Shown here: in pieces, positions 7,392 through 13,827 of the stretch
Layout: every line of letters begins with the position of its first letter
How positions within the stretch are numbered: the first letter of the stretch is position 1
Assembly (NCBI GenBank): GCA_902478455.1
Contig: CABSLJ010000025.1
Span: 1-18,769 of the forward strand
Origin: an uncultured Oscillospiraceae bacterium
Lineage (GTDB): Bacteria > Bacillota > Clostridia > Oscillospirales > Acutalibacteraceae
Reading direction: 5' to 3'
Length of the DNA: 18,769 nucleotides
The notes under the pieces: model-generated
Seen by the model: only the letters and a program-made list of their open reading frames with translations
What the model was told of the DNA's origin: nothing
Databases searched by the model: none
Position numbers and translations under genes: made by a program

Positions 7392-7501
7392 GAAAGACCC
7401 CGGACCGGCTGAAGAGATTCCGGCCTCCGTGGGAAGAAGCCGTTTCTGCGCGGCCTTTTTCCGGAGGGGAAAAACGGTCATCCGCTGGTTTGTTGAAAGC
7501 C

Positions 7502-7530
7502 AAAAGCACCGCCGCCGGCGGTGCTTTTTT
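7502..7530 (+). terminator. Strong intrinsic terminator between HPr and uvrC
   Basis: AAAAGCACCGCC (7502-7513) pairs perfectly with GGCGGTGCTTTT (7517-7528) over a 3-nt loop, and T residues run from 7525 to 7530. The A-tract on the 5' side could also make it bidirectional. A weaker hairpin, GCCG (7439-7442)/CGGC (7451-7454) with TTTTT at 7456-7460, lies upstream. The uvrC SD begins only 11 bases after the T-run and no promoter is visible in between. Confidence 0.9.
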
Positions 7531-7556
7531 CATGCGATGCAAAGGAGGTGACGGGA

Positions 7557-9434
7557 ATGAACGAGCATGTGGCCGAGTTGCGCAAAAAGGCCATGCGCCT
7601 GCCCGCGACGCCCGGCGTCTACATCATGCGGGACAAATCGCGCAAAATCATTTACATCGGCAAGGCCAAGGCGCTCAAAAACCGCGTCAGCCAATATTTC
7701 GGCTCGCCGAAAAACCACGACGCAAAGGTGCGCCAGATGGTCGCCCATGTGGAGGATTTCGACTACATCCTCACCGACAGCGAGTTTGAAGCCCTCGTCC
7801 TTGAATGCAGCCTCATCAAGCAGCACACGCCCAAGTACAACATCCTCTTAAAGGACGACAAGGGCTACCACTACCTCAAGATCACCGCGGGAGACTGGCC
7901 GCGCCTTTCGGAGGCCAAGCAGGCGCTCGACGACGGCGCAACCTACCTGGGGCCTTACACCAGCGCGTGGGCGATCAAGCAGTCGGTCGACGAGGTCAGC
8001 AAAATTTTCCGTCTGCCCACCTGCAGCCGCCGCTTTCCCCAGGAGATGGGCAAGGGAAGACCCTGCCTCAATTATTACATCAAGCAGTGCTGCGGCCTGT
8101 GCCGCGGGAAGATTTCCTCTGAGGAGTACCGGGAGACGGTGTCCGAAGCGCTCGATTTCCTGCGCGGCGGGAGCGCCGCTTCCGTCCGTGAGCTGACCGA
8201 AAGGATGAACGAAGCGGCTGAAAACCTCGAGTTTGAGCGTGCCGCCCGCATCCGTGACCGGATCGAGGCCATCCGCCGCATCCGTGACCGTCAGAAGGTG
8301 GTGGCGGCCCGCGTGCAGGAGCAGGACGTCGTCGCGCTGGCGCAGGGACCGGGCAAGGCCTGCTTTACTGTCTTCCGCTTCCGGGGCGGACGTCTGTGCG
8401 ACCGGGAGGATTTCCTGCTCGGCGAGGTCGGTTCGCCCAAGTCGGCCAGAACCGAGTTTTTGCAGCAGTATTATTCCATCCGCGACGAGGCGCCGCGGCA
8501 GATCACCCTGGACGGCCCGCTGGAGGACGCGGAGGTGCTGGAAAGCTGGCTTTCGGAAAAGGCGGGGCGCAGGGTGCGGTTCAGCTACCCGCAGAAGGGG
8601 GAGCAGGCCCAGCTCGTGGAGATGTGCCGCAACAACGCGGCCGAGAAGCTCTCCCAGGGGACGGGTCGCACCGGGCGGGAGACCTCGGCGCTCGATGAAC
8701 TCTCCCGGCTGCTGGGGCTTTCCAGAGTGCCCGATTACATCGAGGCGTACGACATCAGCAACCTCGGCGGCGGAGAAAACGTCGCCGGAATGGTGGTCTT
8801 CCAGGGGGGGCGGCCGCTCAAGGCGGCCTACCGGAAATTCCAGATCAAGGGCTTTGAGGGGCAGGACGACTACGCCTCCATGCGGGAGGTGCTCTCCCGC
8901 AGGCTTGGCGAATACGAGCGGCACAAGGAGGAGGGAGAGGGCTTCGGCCGCCTGCCCGACCTGATTCTGCTCGACGGCGGCAGGGGCCACGTGGCCGCCG
9001 TGCAGCCTATCCTCGACCAGATGGGTTTTGACATCCCGCTCTACGGTATGGTCAAGGACGACAAGCACCGCACCCGCGCCATCGCGCGCGACGGCGGGGA
9101 GATCGCCATCAATTCCAACCGCCAGGCGTTTACCCTTGTCTCCTCCATCCAGGAGGAGGTGCACCGGTTCGCCATCGGCTATCACCGGCAAAAGCGCAAA
9201 AAGAACGTCATCTCAAGCACCCTCGTCTCCATTGAGGGAATTGGTGAAACGCGCGCCCGGGCGTTGCTTAAATATTTTCGGACGGTGCAGAACATCCGCG
9301 AAGCGTCGCTTGAAGAGCTGGAGGCGGCCCCTACCATGACCCGCCCGGCCGCGCAGAAGGTCTACGACTACTTCCACGGCGGCGAAGGAGAAATGCCGGA
9401 ACCCGCCGGAGAAAAGACGGAGAATTTAGATTAA
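7557..9434 (+). CDS. uvrC: Excinuclease ABC subunit UvrC
   Basis: The product has 625 residues, normal for UvrC, the nuclease that makes both incisions in nucleotide excision repair with UvrA and UvrB. The N-terminal GIY-YIG domain shows [20 protein letters not shown] (about residues 22-41). A Cys-rich stretch ([15 protein letters not shown], about 167-181) suggests the iron-sulfur or zinc site seen in many UvrCs. The UvrB-binding UVR motif spans about 205-240. The RNase H-like nuclease domain carries [10 protein letters not shown] with Asp399 and [10 protein letters not shown]. Helix-hairpin-helix motifs end the protein ([17 protein letters not shown], from about 558). ATG 7557 is chosen because AAAGGAGGTG (7541-7550) sits 6 bases before it; longer frames enter the terminator. 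Confidence 0.97.
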   Translation: MNEHVAELRKKAMRLPATPGVYIMRDKSRKIIYIGKAKALKNRVSQYFGSPKNHDAKVRQMVAHVEDFDYILTDSEFEALVLECSLIKQHTPKYNILLKDDKGYHYLKITAGDWPRLSEAKQALDDGATYLGPYTSAWAIKQSVDEVSKIFRLPTCSRRFPQEMGKGRPCLNYYIKQCCGLCRGKISSEEYRETVSEALDFLRGGSAASVRELTERMNEAAENLEFERAARIRDRIEAIRRIRDRQKVVAARVQEQDVVALAQGPGKACFTVFRFRGGRLCDREDFLLGEVGSPKSARTEFLQQYYSIRDEAPRQITLDGPLEDAEVLESWLSEKAGRRVRFSYPQKGEQAQLVEMCRNNAAEKLSQGTGRTGRETSALDELSRLLGLSRVPDYIEAYDISNLGGGENVAGMVVFQGGRPLKAAYRKFQIKGFEGQDDYASMREVLSRRLGEYERHKEEGEGFGRLPDLILLDGGRGHVAAVQPILDQMGFDIPLYGMVKDDKHRTRAIARDGGEIAINSNRQAFTLVSSIQEEVHRFAIGYHRQKRKKNVISSTLVSIEGIGETRARALLKYFRTVQNIREASLEELEAAPTMTRPAAQKVYDYFHGGEGEMPEPAGEKTENLD

Positions 9435-9496
9435 CGCGGCCGCACCGGCGCATAGACCGCTTTCCCGCAGGGGAAAATGAGGCCGGAGGGATGGAA

Positions 9497-9805
9497 ATGA
9501 ACGACAAAACCTACACCTTTGACGCGGTTATCTGCAAAGTGCCGGATATCGACGGCGCGTATGTGGAAATCCCCTTTGACGTGGAGTCCGTCTTTGGGAA
9601 AAAGCGGGTGCCGGTCGCCGTGACCTTTGACGGCGAGCCCTATGAGGGCAGTCTGGTGCGTATGGGGACGCCCGTCCATATTTTAGGGCTTCGCAAGGAC
9701 ATCCGCGCAAAGATCGGAAAGCAGCCGGGCGACCGCGTAACGGTCACGCTCAAAGAGCGCCTGCCGATGAAAAAGCAGCCCCCGGCAGAGACTGCGACTG
9801 TGTAA
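9497..9805 (+). CDS. DUF1905 domain protein
   Basis: The product is 102 residues, a single DUF1905 domain: [20 protein letters not shown], then [38 protein letters not shown] and [13 protein letters not shown]. This small beta-barrel-like family is widespread and its function is not known; some members are fused to a YdeI/OmpD-associated domain, which is absent here. Two in-frame ATGs compete. ATG 9491 touches the SD (GGAGGG, 9485-9490), whereas ATG 9497 has a normal 6-7 base spacing, so 9497 is preferred. It follows uvrC by 62 bases and is probably co-transcribed with it. The Pro-rich C-terminal tail of about ten residues looks disordered. Confidence 0.85.
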   Translation: MNDKTYTFDAVICKVPDIDGAYVEIPFDVESVFGKKRVPVAVTFDGEPYEGSLVRMGTPVHILGLRKDIRAKIGKQPGDRVTVTLKERLPMKKQPPAETATV

Positions 9806-9842
9806 GGCAGGGCGGGCTGCGGAGGATGCAGTATACGAGAAA

Positions 9843-9896
9843 CCCATTCCCTCCACAGGCCAAATCACCAGTTGACAAGCGGCGGTGGAGAATGGG
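9843..9896. repeat. Imperfect inverted repeat around the -35 of the rsmD promoter
   Basis: CCCATTCCCTCCAC (9843-9856) is complementary to GTGGAGAATGGG (9885-9896) except for a 2-base bulge. The arms are 28 bases apart. The -35 hexamer (9872-9877) lies in the loop and the second arm fills the promoter spacer. No U-tract follows, so a terminator is unlikely; an operator or cruciform is possible. Confidence 0.5.
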
Positions 9897-9901
9897 ATAA
9901 T
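9872..9901 (+). promoter_or_regulatory. Promoter for rsmD-coaD-sepIVA-like operon
   Basis: TTGACA (9872-9877) and GATAAT (9896-9901) are separated by 18 bases, giving a perfect -35 and a 5/6 match at -10. The predicted start is near 9908, about 90 bases before the rsmD ATG. No other candidate promoter is visible in the 191-base gap. Confidence 0.75.
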
Positions 9902-9996
9902 AAGAGGAGCATGATGAACAGACTGCTTGCCGGCGGAATTTGAGGGCGGCCCGCTCTGTATTCTCATGAATCCGCAAGCAGGAAGGATGAAGGACA

Positions 9997-10548
9997 ATGC
10001 GAGTGATCACCGGACAAGCCCGCGGCAGGAAGCTCGTCACCCTTGCGGGGGAGGACGTGCGGCCGACGCCCGACCGGGTCAAGGAGGCTGTGTTCAGCGC
10101 CATTCAGTTCCAGGTGGAGGGCAGAAGATTTCTGGACCTCTTCGCCGGTTCGGGACAGATGGGGATAGAGGCGCTCAGCAGGGGCGCTTCCCAGGCGGTT
10201 TTTGTGGACAAAAGCCGCGAGGCTGCCGAGACGGTCAAAAAGAATCTGCACGCCTGCGGGCTGGAACAGAACGCCCGTGTGCTCAATATGGACAGCCTGG
10301 CCTTTTTGCTGCAGAAAAGCGAGCCCTTCGGCATCGCCTTTCTCGATCCGCCCTATGGAAGCGGGCTTTTGCAGAAGGTGCTGCCCCTTGTGGCGGAGCT
10401 GATGGCGCCGGGCGGGGAGATTTTCTGCGAATGCCCGGTGGGGGAAGAGCTGCCCGAGCGGGCGGGGGATTTCCTGCTTTGCAGGCGCTACCGCTACGGA
10501 AAAATCAGCATTGCACGCTACAGCCGGAAGGATGTGACCGAAGCATGA
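9997..10548 (+). CDS. rsmD: 16S rRNA (guanine(966)-N2)-methyltransferase RsmD
   Basis: The product is 183 residues, typical of RsmD. It begins MRVITGQARGRKL and RPTPDRVKEAVFS, both family signatures. The S-adenosylmethionine site is DLFAGSG at residues 47-53, and the N6/N2-amino methylase motif is DPPY at 117-120. The enzyme methylates G966 of 16S rRNA in the 30S subunit. GGAAGGA at 9981-9987 precedes the ATG. The stop overlaps the start of coaD in an ATGA, so translation is coupled; the rsmD-coaD pair is very common across bacteria. Confidence 0.96.
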   Translation: MRVITGQARGRKLVTLAGEDVRPTPDRVKEAVFSAIQFQVEGRRFLDLFAGSGQMGIEALSRGASQAVFVDKSREAAETVKKNLHACGLEQNARVLNMDSLAFLLQKSEPFGIAFLDPPYGSGLLQKVLPLVAELMAPGGEIFCECPVGEELPERAGDFLLCRRYRYGKISIARYSRKDVTEA

Positions 10549-11039
10549 AAACAGCCATCTGCCCCGGAAGCTTTGACCCGGTCACCATGGGACATCTCGA
10601 CATCATCCGCCGAGCGGCCAGGATGTTTGATCACGTCGTCGTGGCGATCATGGTCAATCCCGAGAAAAAGCCGAGCTTTACCCTGGAGGAACGCATTTCC
10701 CTGCTTTGCCGCGCTGCGGCGGATATCCCGAACATCGAGGTCGTGGGCTTCGACGGGCTGCTCGCCGACTACGCCCGGCAGCGCGAGGCGGCGGCCATCG
10801 TCAAGGGACTGCGCGCCGTCTCCGATTTTGAATATGAATTCCAGATGGCGCTGACCAACAAGAAGCTCAACCCCGAGCTGGAAACTGTCTTTCTGACTAC
10901 CAGCGGGGAAAATATGTACTTAAGCTCGAGCATCGTCAAGCAGGTGGCGCGCTTTGGAGGGGATATCTCCAACTTTGTGCCCGAATGTATTCTCGAAGAG
11001 ATCAAGGAAAGATTGTGCAAGGGAGGCAGCAAGGAATGA
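10545..11039 (+). CDS. coaD: Phosphopantetheine adenylyltransferase CoaD
   Basis: The product is 164 residues, the family length. CoaD transfers AMP from ATP to 4'-phosphopantetheine, the penultimate step of coenzyme A synthesis. The nucleotidyltransferase signature is GSFDPVTMGHLDII, with T14-x-G16-H17 as the TxGH motif. KGLRAVSDFEYEFQMA and YLSSSIVKQVA (the ISSS-like ATP-binding loop) also match. ATG 10545 overlaps the rsmD stop by four bases (ATGA). The frame is open upstream, but that stretch is a shadow of rsmD. The 3' end overlaps the next gene in the same way. Confidence 0.97.
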   Translation: MKTAICPGSFDPVTMGHLDIIRRAARMFDHVVVAIMVNPEKKPSFTLEERISLLCRAAADIPNIEVVGFDGLLADYARQREAAAIVKGLRAVSDFEYEFQMALTNKKLNPELETVFLTTSGENMYLSSSIVKQVARFGGDISNFVPECILEEIKERLCKGGSKE

Positions 11040-11524
11040 CCGTGGAAGAATTGCTGGAAGAATTGGATGAAATGGTGGACCGCTCGTGGAGCCTGCCTCT
11101 GAGCGGCGGACGCACGGTGATGGACGCCGAGCGCATCCGCGAAATCCTCGACGACATCCGGGCCAATCTGCCCCAGGAGCTGCGCCAGGCCCGCGCCATT
11201 GTGGCCGACCGCGCGCAGATCATCGGCGACGCCAAGCGCGAGGCGGAGACCATCGTCCGCGTGGCCGAGGAACGCAGCAAGGCCCTGGTCAACCGGGACG
11301 AGATCGTCAAGCAGGCGCAGGCCCGCGCGAACGACCTCATCGCCCAGGAGCAGACCCGCGCGCGGGAGATGCGCAAGGCGACCAACGACTATGTGGAGGA
11401 TCTCATGCGCCGCACCGACGAGGCGCTCACCGCCAATCTCGCCGAGCTGCGCAAAACCCGCCAGAACATCAAGGCCTCCCTGCGTTCCGGCACCGGCCCG
11501 GCGCCGGGAAGCGGGAATAATTAG
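11036..11524 (+). CDS. SepIVA/DivIVA-like coiled-coil protein
   Basis: The product is 162 residues, nearly all helical and highly charged, with no membrane segment or signal peptide. The N-terminal block (LLEELDEMVDRSWSLPLSGG, then AERIREILDDIRANLPQELR) resembles the start of actinobacterial SepIVA-type DivIVA homologues. The remainder (about 50-150) is a continuous coiled coil rich in Ala, Glu and Arg. Such proteins are often labelled ATPase or ATP synthase subunit-like because of coiled-coil similarity; no nucleotide-binding motif is present. In mycobacteria SepIVA is a cell-envelope and septation factor; a related role here is inference. ATG 11036 overlaps the coaD stop by four bases, and GGGAGG (11021-11026) precedes it. 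A strong terminator follows, ending the operon. Confidence 0.75.
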   Translation: MTVEELLEELDEMVDRSWSLPLSGGRTVMDAERIREILDDIRANLPQELRQARAIVADRAQIIGDAKREAETIVRVAEERSKALVNRDEIVKQAQARANDLIAQEQTRAREMRKATNDYVEDLMRRTDEALTANLAELRKTRQNIKASLRSGTGPAPGSGNN

Positions 11525-11557
11525 CGTCAAAATTTCCTGTTTTACATAATGATCCCG

Positions 11558-11594
11558 AAAAGACACACCACATCTTGTGGCGTGTCTTTTTTTT
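11558..11594 (+). terminator. Strong intrinsic terminator before the dcw cluster
   Basis: AAAAGACAC (11558-11566) pairs with GTGTCTTTT (11582-11590). After one A/C mismatch, CCACA (11568-11572) pairs with TGTGG (11576-11580). The loop is 3 nt, and eight T residues run from 11587 to 11594. It separates the rsmD operon from mraZ, and the 5' A-tract could also let it act on the other strand. Confidence 0.92.
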
Positions 11595-11659
11595 GCCACT
11601 ATTGTCCAAGGGTAGCAGAATTTGTCAGACGATTAGGCGACATAATTCACACTTTAGAC

Positions 11660-11688
11660 TTGCTTTTTCCCGGGGGGTAGGTTATAAT
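11660..11688 (+). promoter_or_regulatory. Promoter of the dcw (mraZ) operon
   Basis: TTGCTT (11660-11665) and TATAAT (11683-11688) are 17 bases apart: a perfect -10 and a 4/6 match at -35. The predicted start is near 11695, immediately before the MraZ-type repeats, giving a leader of about 75 bases. Confidence 0.8.
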
Positions 11689-11697
11689 TTAAACCAG

Positions 11698-11737
11698 AAA
11701 GTGGTGAAAGGTGGGGGAAAGTAGCGGTAAGTGGAAT
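11698..11737 (+). promoter_or_regulatory. Four 10-bp direct repeats: MraZ operator
   Basis: Four consecutive 10-base units start at 11698, 11708, 11718 and 11728: AAAGTGGTGA, AAGGTGGGGG, AAAGTAGCGG and TAAGTGGAAT. The common core is (A/T)A(A/G)GTGG. This is the layout of known MraZ boxes, which are GTGG/TGGG-type repeats at 10-bp period upstream of mraZ in Escherichia coli and in mollicutes. They lie just past the predicted start, so bound MraZ would be expected to block the operon's own transcription. Confidence 0.85.
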
Positions 11738-11769
11738 TCATATCGCAATTTTCCCACAATTGAGCTGTT

Positions 11770-12189
11770 ATGTTGATTGGCGAATACCAACATAATATCG
11801 ACGCCAAGGGCCGCGTCATCGTTCCCGCAAAGTTCCGAGAGGACCTTGGCGAGCATTTTTATGTGACAAAGGGCCTGGACGGCTGCCTTTTCGTGCTTTC
11901 TGCGGCCGAGTGGAAACGTCTGCAGGACAAAATCAGCGCAATGCCCATCTCTAAATCGAGAGGCCTGCAGCGCTTTTTCTTTTCCGGCGCCGCTGAGGTC
12001 GAACCGGACAAGCAGGGGAGAATCCTCCTGCCGCAGCACCTGCGCGAGCATGCGGGGCTGGAAAAGGATGTGACCGTCATCGGCGCGTCGAGTCGGGCGG
12101 AGATTTGGGATTCGGCCCGCTGGAACACCTTCAATTCCGGTTTGACGGAGGAAAGCATCGCCGAGGCGATGGACCTGCTCGAACTGTAA
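11770..12189 (+). CDS. mraZ: Transcriptional regulator MraZ
   Basis: The product is 139 residues, close to the usual 143. It has two AbrB-like repeats: the first opens GEYQHNIDAKGRVIVPAKFR, and the second contains AAEVEPDKQGRILLPQHLRE, each with the D-x-K/Q-GR-hydrophobic-P signature. MraZ assembles into rings that bind direct repeats upstream of its own gene and control the dcw operon. The repeats at 11698-11737 are the expected site. The ATG at 11770 matches the family start (MLIGEYQHNIDAKG), but its SD is poor (GAGC only), which suggests weak translation. rsmH follows after 16 bases. Confidence 0.96.
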   Translation: MLIGEYQHNIDAKGRVIVPAKFREDLGEHFYVTKGLDGCLFVLSAAEWKRLQDKISAMPISKSRGLQRFFFSGAAEVEPDKQGRILLPQHLREHAGLEKDVTVIGASSRAEIWDSARWNTFNSGLTEESIAEAMDLLEL

Positions 12190-12205
12190 AAAAGGCGGAG
12201 AAGCT

Positions 12206-13135
12206 ATGGAGTTTTCCCACAGACCGGTGCTTTACGAAGAGACGCTCAAAGCGCTCGACATCCGGCCCGACGGCGTTTACATCGACGGCACGGCCGGCGG
12301 GGGAGGACATTCGGAGGGCATCGCTTCCAGGCTGACGACCGGAACGCTGCTCTCCATCGATCAGGACCCCGACGCCATCGAGGCGCTGCATAAACGGCTG
12401 GACGCCTATCCGCGCGTGATCATCCACAGAGGGAATTTTTCTCAGATGGACGAGGCGGCAGCGGCGCTCTCCCTGGGAAAGGCCGACGGCGTGCTGCTGG
12501 ACATCGGCGTTTCCTCCCACCAGCTGGATACCCCCGAACGGGGTTTTTCCTATCACCATGACGCCCCGCTCGACATGCGCATGAGCAGGACCGGGCCTTC
12601 GGCGGCCGATTTGGTCAACACCCTCTCCAGGCAGGAGCTCGCCGGTATCATCAGCCGTTACGGCGAGGAGAAAAGCGCCGGAAGAATCGCACAGGCCATT
12701 GCGGCGGCGCGGGAACAAAAGCCCATTGAAACAACCGCCGAACTCGCCGAGCTGGTTAGGCAGGCGGTGCCCGCCGCCGTGCGGCGCGAGGGAGGGCATC
12801 CGGCGAGAAAGACCTTTCAGGCGCTGCGCATCGCTGTCAACGGCGAGCTGGACCGGCTCTCCGAAGGGCTGGACGCCGCCTTTTCCCTCTTAAAGCCGGG
12901 GGGAAGGTTCGCGGTGATCACCTTTCATTCGCTCGAGGACCGCATGGTCAAGCAGAGAATGGCCAAATGGTGTACCGGCTGTACCTGCCCGCCCGATTTT
13001 CCCGTGTGCGTGTGCGGCAAAACGCCCGACGCCAAGCTGCTTTTCAAAAAGCCGGTGGAGGCGTCTGCCGAAGAACTGGCGGAGAATCCGCGCAGCAGGA
13101 GCGCCAAACTGAGAGTTTGCGTACGACTGAAATAG
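12206..13135 (+). CDS. rsmH: 16S rRNA (cytosine(1402)-N4)-methyltransferase RsmH
   Basis: The product is 309 residues, the family length (formerly MraW). The start is MEFSHRPVLYEETLKAL. The S-adenosylmethionine site is IDGTAGGGGHSEGI, followed by LLDIGVSSHQLDTPERGFSY and LDMRM. Later signatures are FQALRIAVNGELDRL and VITFHSLEDRMVKQ. It methylates C1402 in the decoding centre. A four-Cys segment near residues 258-269 (CTGCTCPPDFPVCVC) is common in Firmicutes RsmH. The SD is GGCGGAGAAG just before ATG 12206. mraZ-rsmH is the conserved start of the dcw cluster. Confidence 0.97.
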   Translation: MEFSHRPVLYEETLKALDIRPDGVYIDGTAGGGGHSEGIASRLTTGTLLSIDQDPDAIEALHKRLDAYPRVIIHRGNFSQMDEAAAALSLGKADGVLLDIGVSSHQLDTPERGFSYHHDAPLDMRMSRTGPSAADLVNTLSRQELAGIISRYGEEKSAGRIAQAIAAAREQKPIETTAELAELVRQAVPAAVRREGGHPARKTFQALRIAVNGELDRLSEGLDAAFSLLKPGGRFAVITFHSLEDRMVKQRMAKWCTGCTCPPDFPVCVCGKTPDAKLLFKKPVEASAEELAENPRSRSAKLRVCVRLK

Positions 13136-13139
13136 AGAG

Positions 13140-13183
13140 GAAGGCCCCGGGCCTTCATGGAACCGACGTCAGCAGGCCGTCGG
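13140..13183 (+). other. Two tandem hairpins between rsmH and ftsL
   Basis: GAAGGCC (13140-13146) pairs with GGCCTTC (13150-13156), and CCGACG (13163-13168) pairs with CGTCGG (13178-13183). Neither is followed by a T-run, so they do not look like terminators. They occupy most of the 74-base gap and could be mRNA processing or stability elements. Confidence 0.5.
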
Positions 13184-13209
13184 CGATTGACAGGAAGTGA
13201 GAAAAGAGC

Positions 13210-13692
13210 ATGGAACACAAGAATCTGGCATACGACTTGTCCCTGTTTGAGGCCAGGCCGAAGGAACGACAAAAGAATAACATCATCGAGCTGCCGAAGG
13301 AAAAGCTGGAGCAAAACAGGAGACGCAGGACCCGTCCCGCCCTTGTGGTCGTCGCGCTCTTTTTTACCCTGATGATTACCAGCGTGGTGGGCGTCATGAT
13401 CCAGAACCAGGTGGAGCTCAATGAGCTGACCGATGAGATCAACGCCGCCACCAAGGAGCTGGAGGAAAGCGAAAGCGTCTACACCCAGCTTCAGATGCGG
13501 GCCGAATCCAAGATGTCCCTCAAGGCGGTGGAGGAATACGCGCACGACAAGCTCGGCATGCGCGAGCTTGAGCAGTATCAGATCCAATACATCAGCCTTT
13601 CAGAGGGGGATAAGGCCGAGGTCAACGAAACGCAGGAGAACAAAAGCTGGGGGCAGATCATTTCCGATTCGATTTCCGGTTTGCTGTCATAA
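13210..13692 (+). CDS. ftsL: FtsL-type cell division protein
   Basis: The product is 160 residues. A long basic cytoplasmic tail (1-42) precedes one transmembrane helix at about 43-65, then an extracytoplasmic coiled coil (about 68-100, ELNELTDEINAATKELEESE) and a short tail. This topology, together with the LKAVEEYAHDKLGM motif (FtsL/DivIC-like: the end of the coiled coil before a conserved A-x-x-x-LGM), fits FtsL, and the slot between rsmH and a PBP gene is the FtsL position. FtsL forms a complex with DivIC (FtsB) and FtsQ that activates septal synthesis. Sequence conservation in this family is low, so the assignment rests on topology and synteny. GGAAG at 13193-13197 is a distant SD. A terminator-like hairpin follows. 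Confidence 0.85.
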   Translation: MEHKNLAYDLSLFEARPKERQKNNIIELPKEKLEQNRRRRTRPALVVVALFFTLMITSVVGVMIQNQVELNELTDEINAATKELEESESVYTQLQMRAESKMSLKAVEEYAHDKLGMRELEQYQIQYISLSEGDKAEVNETQENKSWGQIISDSISGLLS

Positions 13693-13729
13693 CCCGGCGG
13701 TGGATGAAATAAGTATGAATGAAGCGAAG

Positions 13730-13764
13730 GAGAGTTAAGATGACAGGTCTTGACTCTCATTTTT
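13730..13764 (+). terminator. Terminator/attenuator between ftsL and the PBP gene
   Basis: GAGAGT (13730-13735) pairs with ACTCTC (13753-13758). A T-G wobble and AAGA (13737-13740)/TCTT (13748-13751) extend the stem to 11 bp with a 7-nt loop. TTTTT follows at 13760-13764. It lies inside the dcw cluster, 64 bases before the PBP start, with no visible promoter after it. Its ascending arm also includes part of an SD-like AGGAGAG. Confidence 0.75.
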
Positions 13765-13827
13765 ATAAAGGAAGCGCAGGGCGGCGTCCCGGACGGCTTC
13801 AATTGATAATCTTGGAGGATATTCGCC

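Noticed and set aside
7848..9191. Minus-strand open frame of 447 codons opposite uvrC
   Set aside because: It is wholly inside uvrC, whose catalytic motifs are all intact; the antisense product has no recognisable motif.
9461..9476. Hairpin TTTCCC-GCAG-GGGAAA between uvrC and the DUF1905 gene
   Set aside because: The stem is short and has no T-run after it; it is not convincing as a terminator.
9910..9942. Tiny frame starting ATGATGAACAGACTG upstream of rsmD, as a possible leader peptide
   Set aside because: The purine-rich GAGGAG is only a base or so from the ATG, the peptide is about ten residues, and no attenuator hairpin follows.
13805..13810. GATAAT as a -10 box before the PBP gene
   Set aside because: There is no -35-like hexamer at 15-19 bases upstream and no TG extension.
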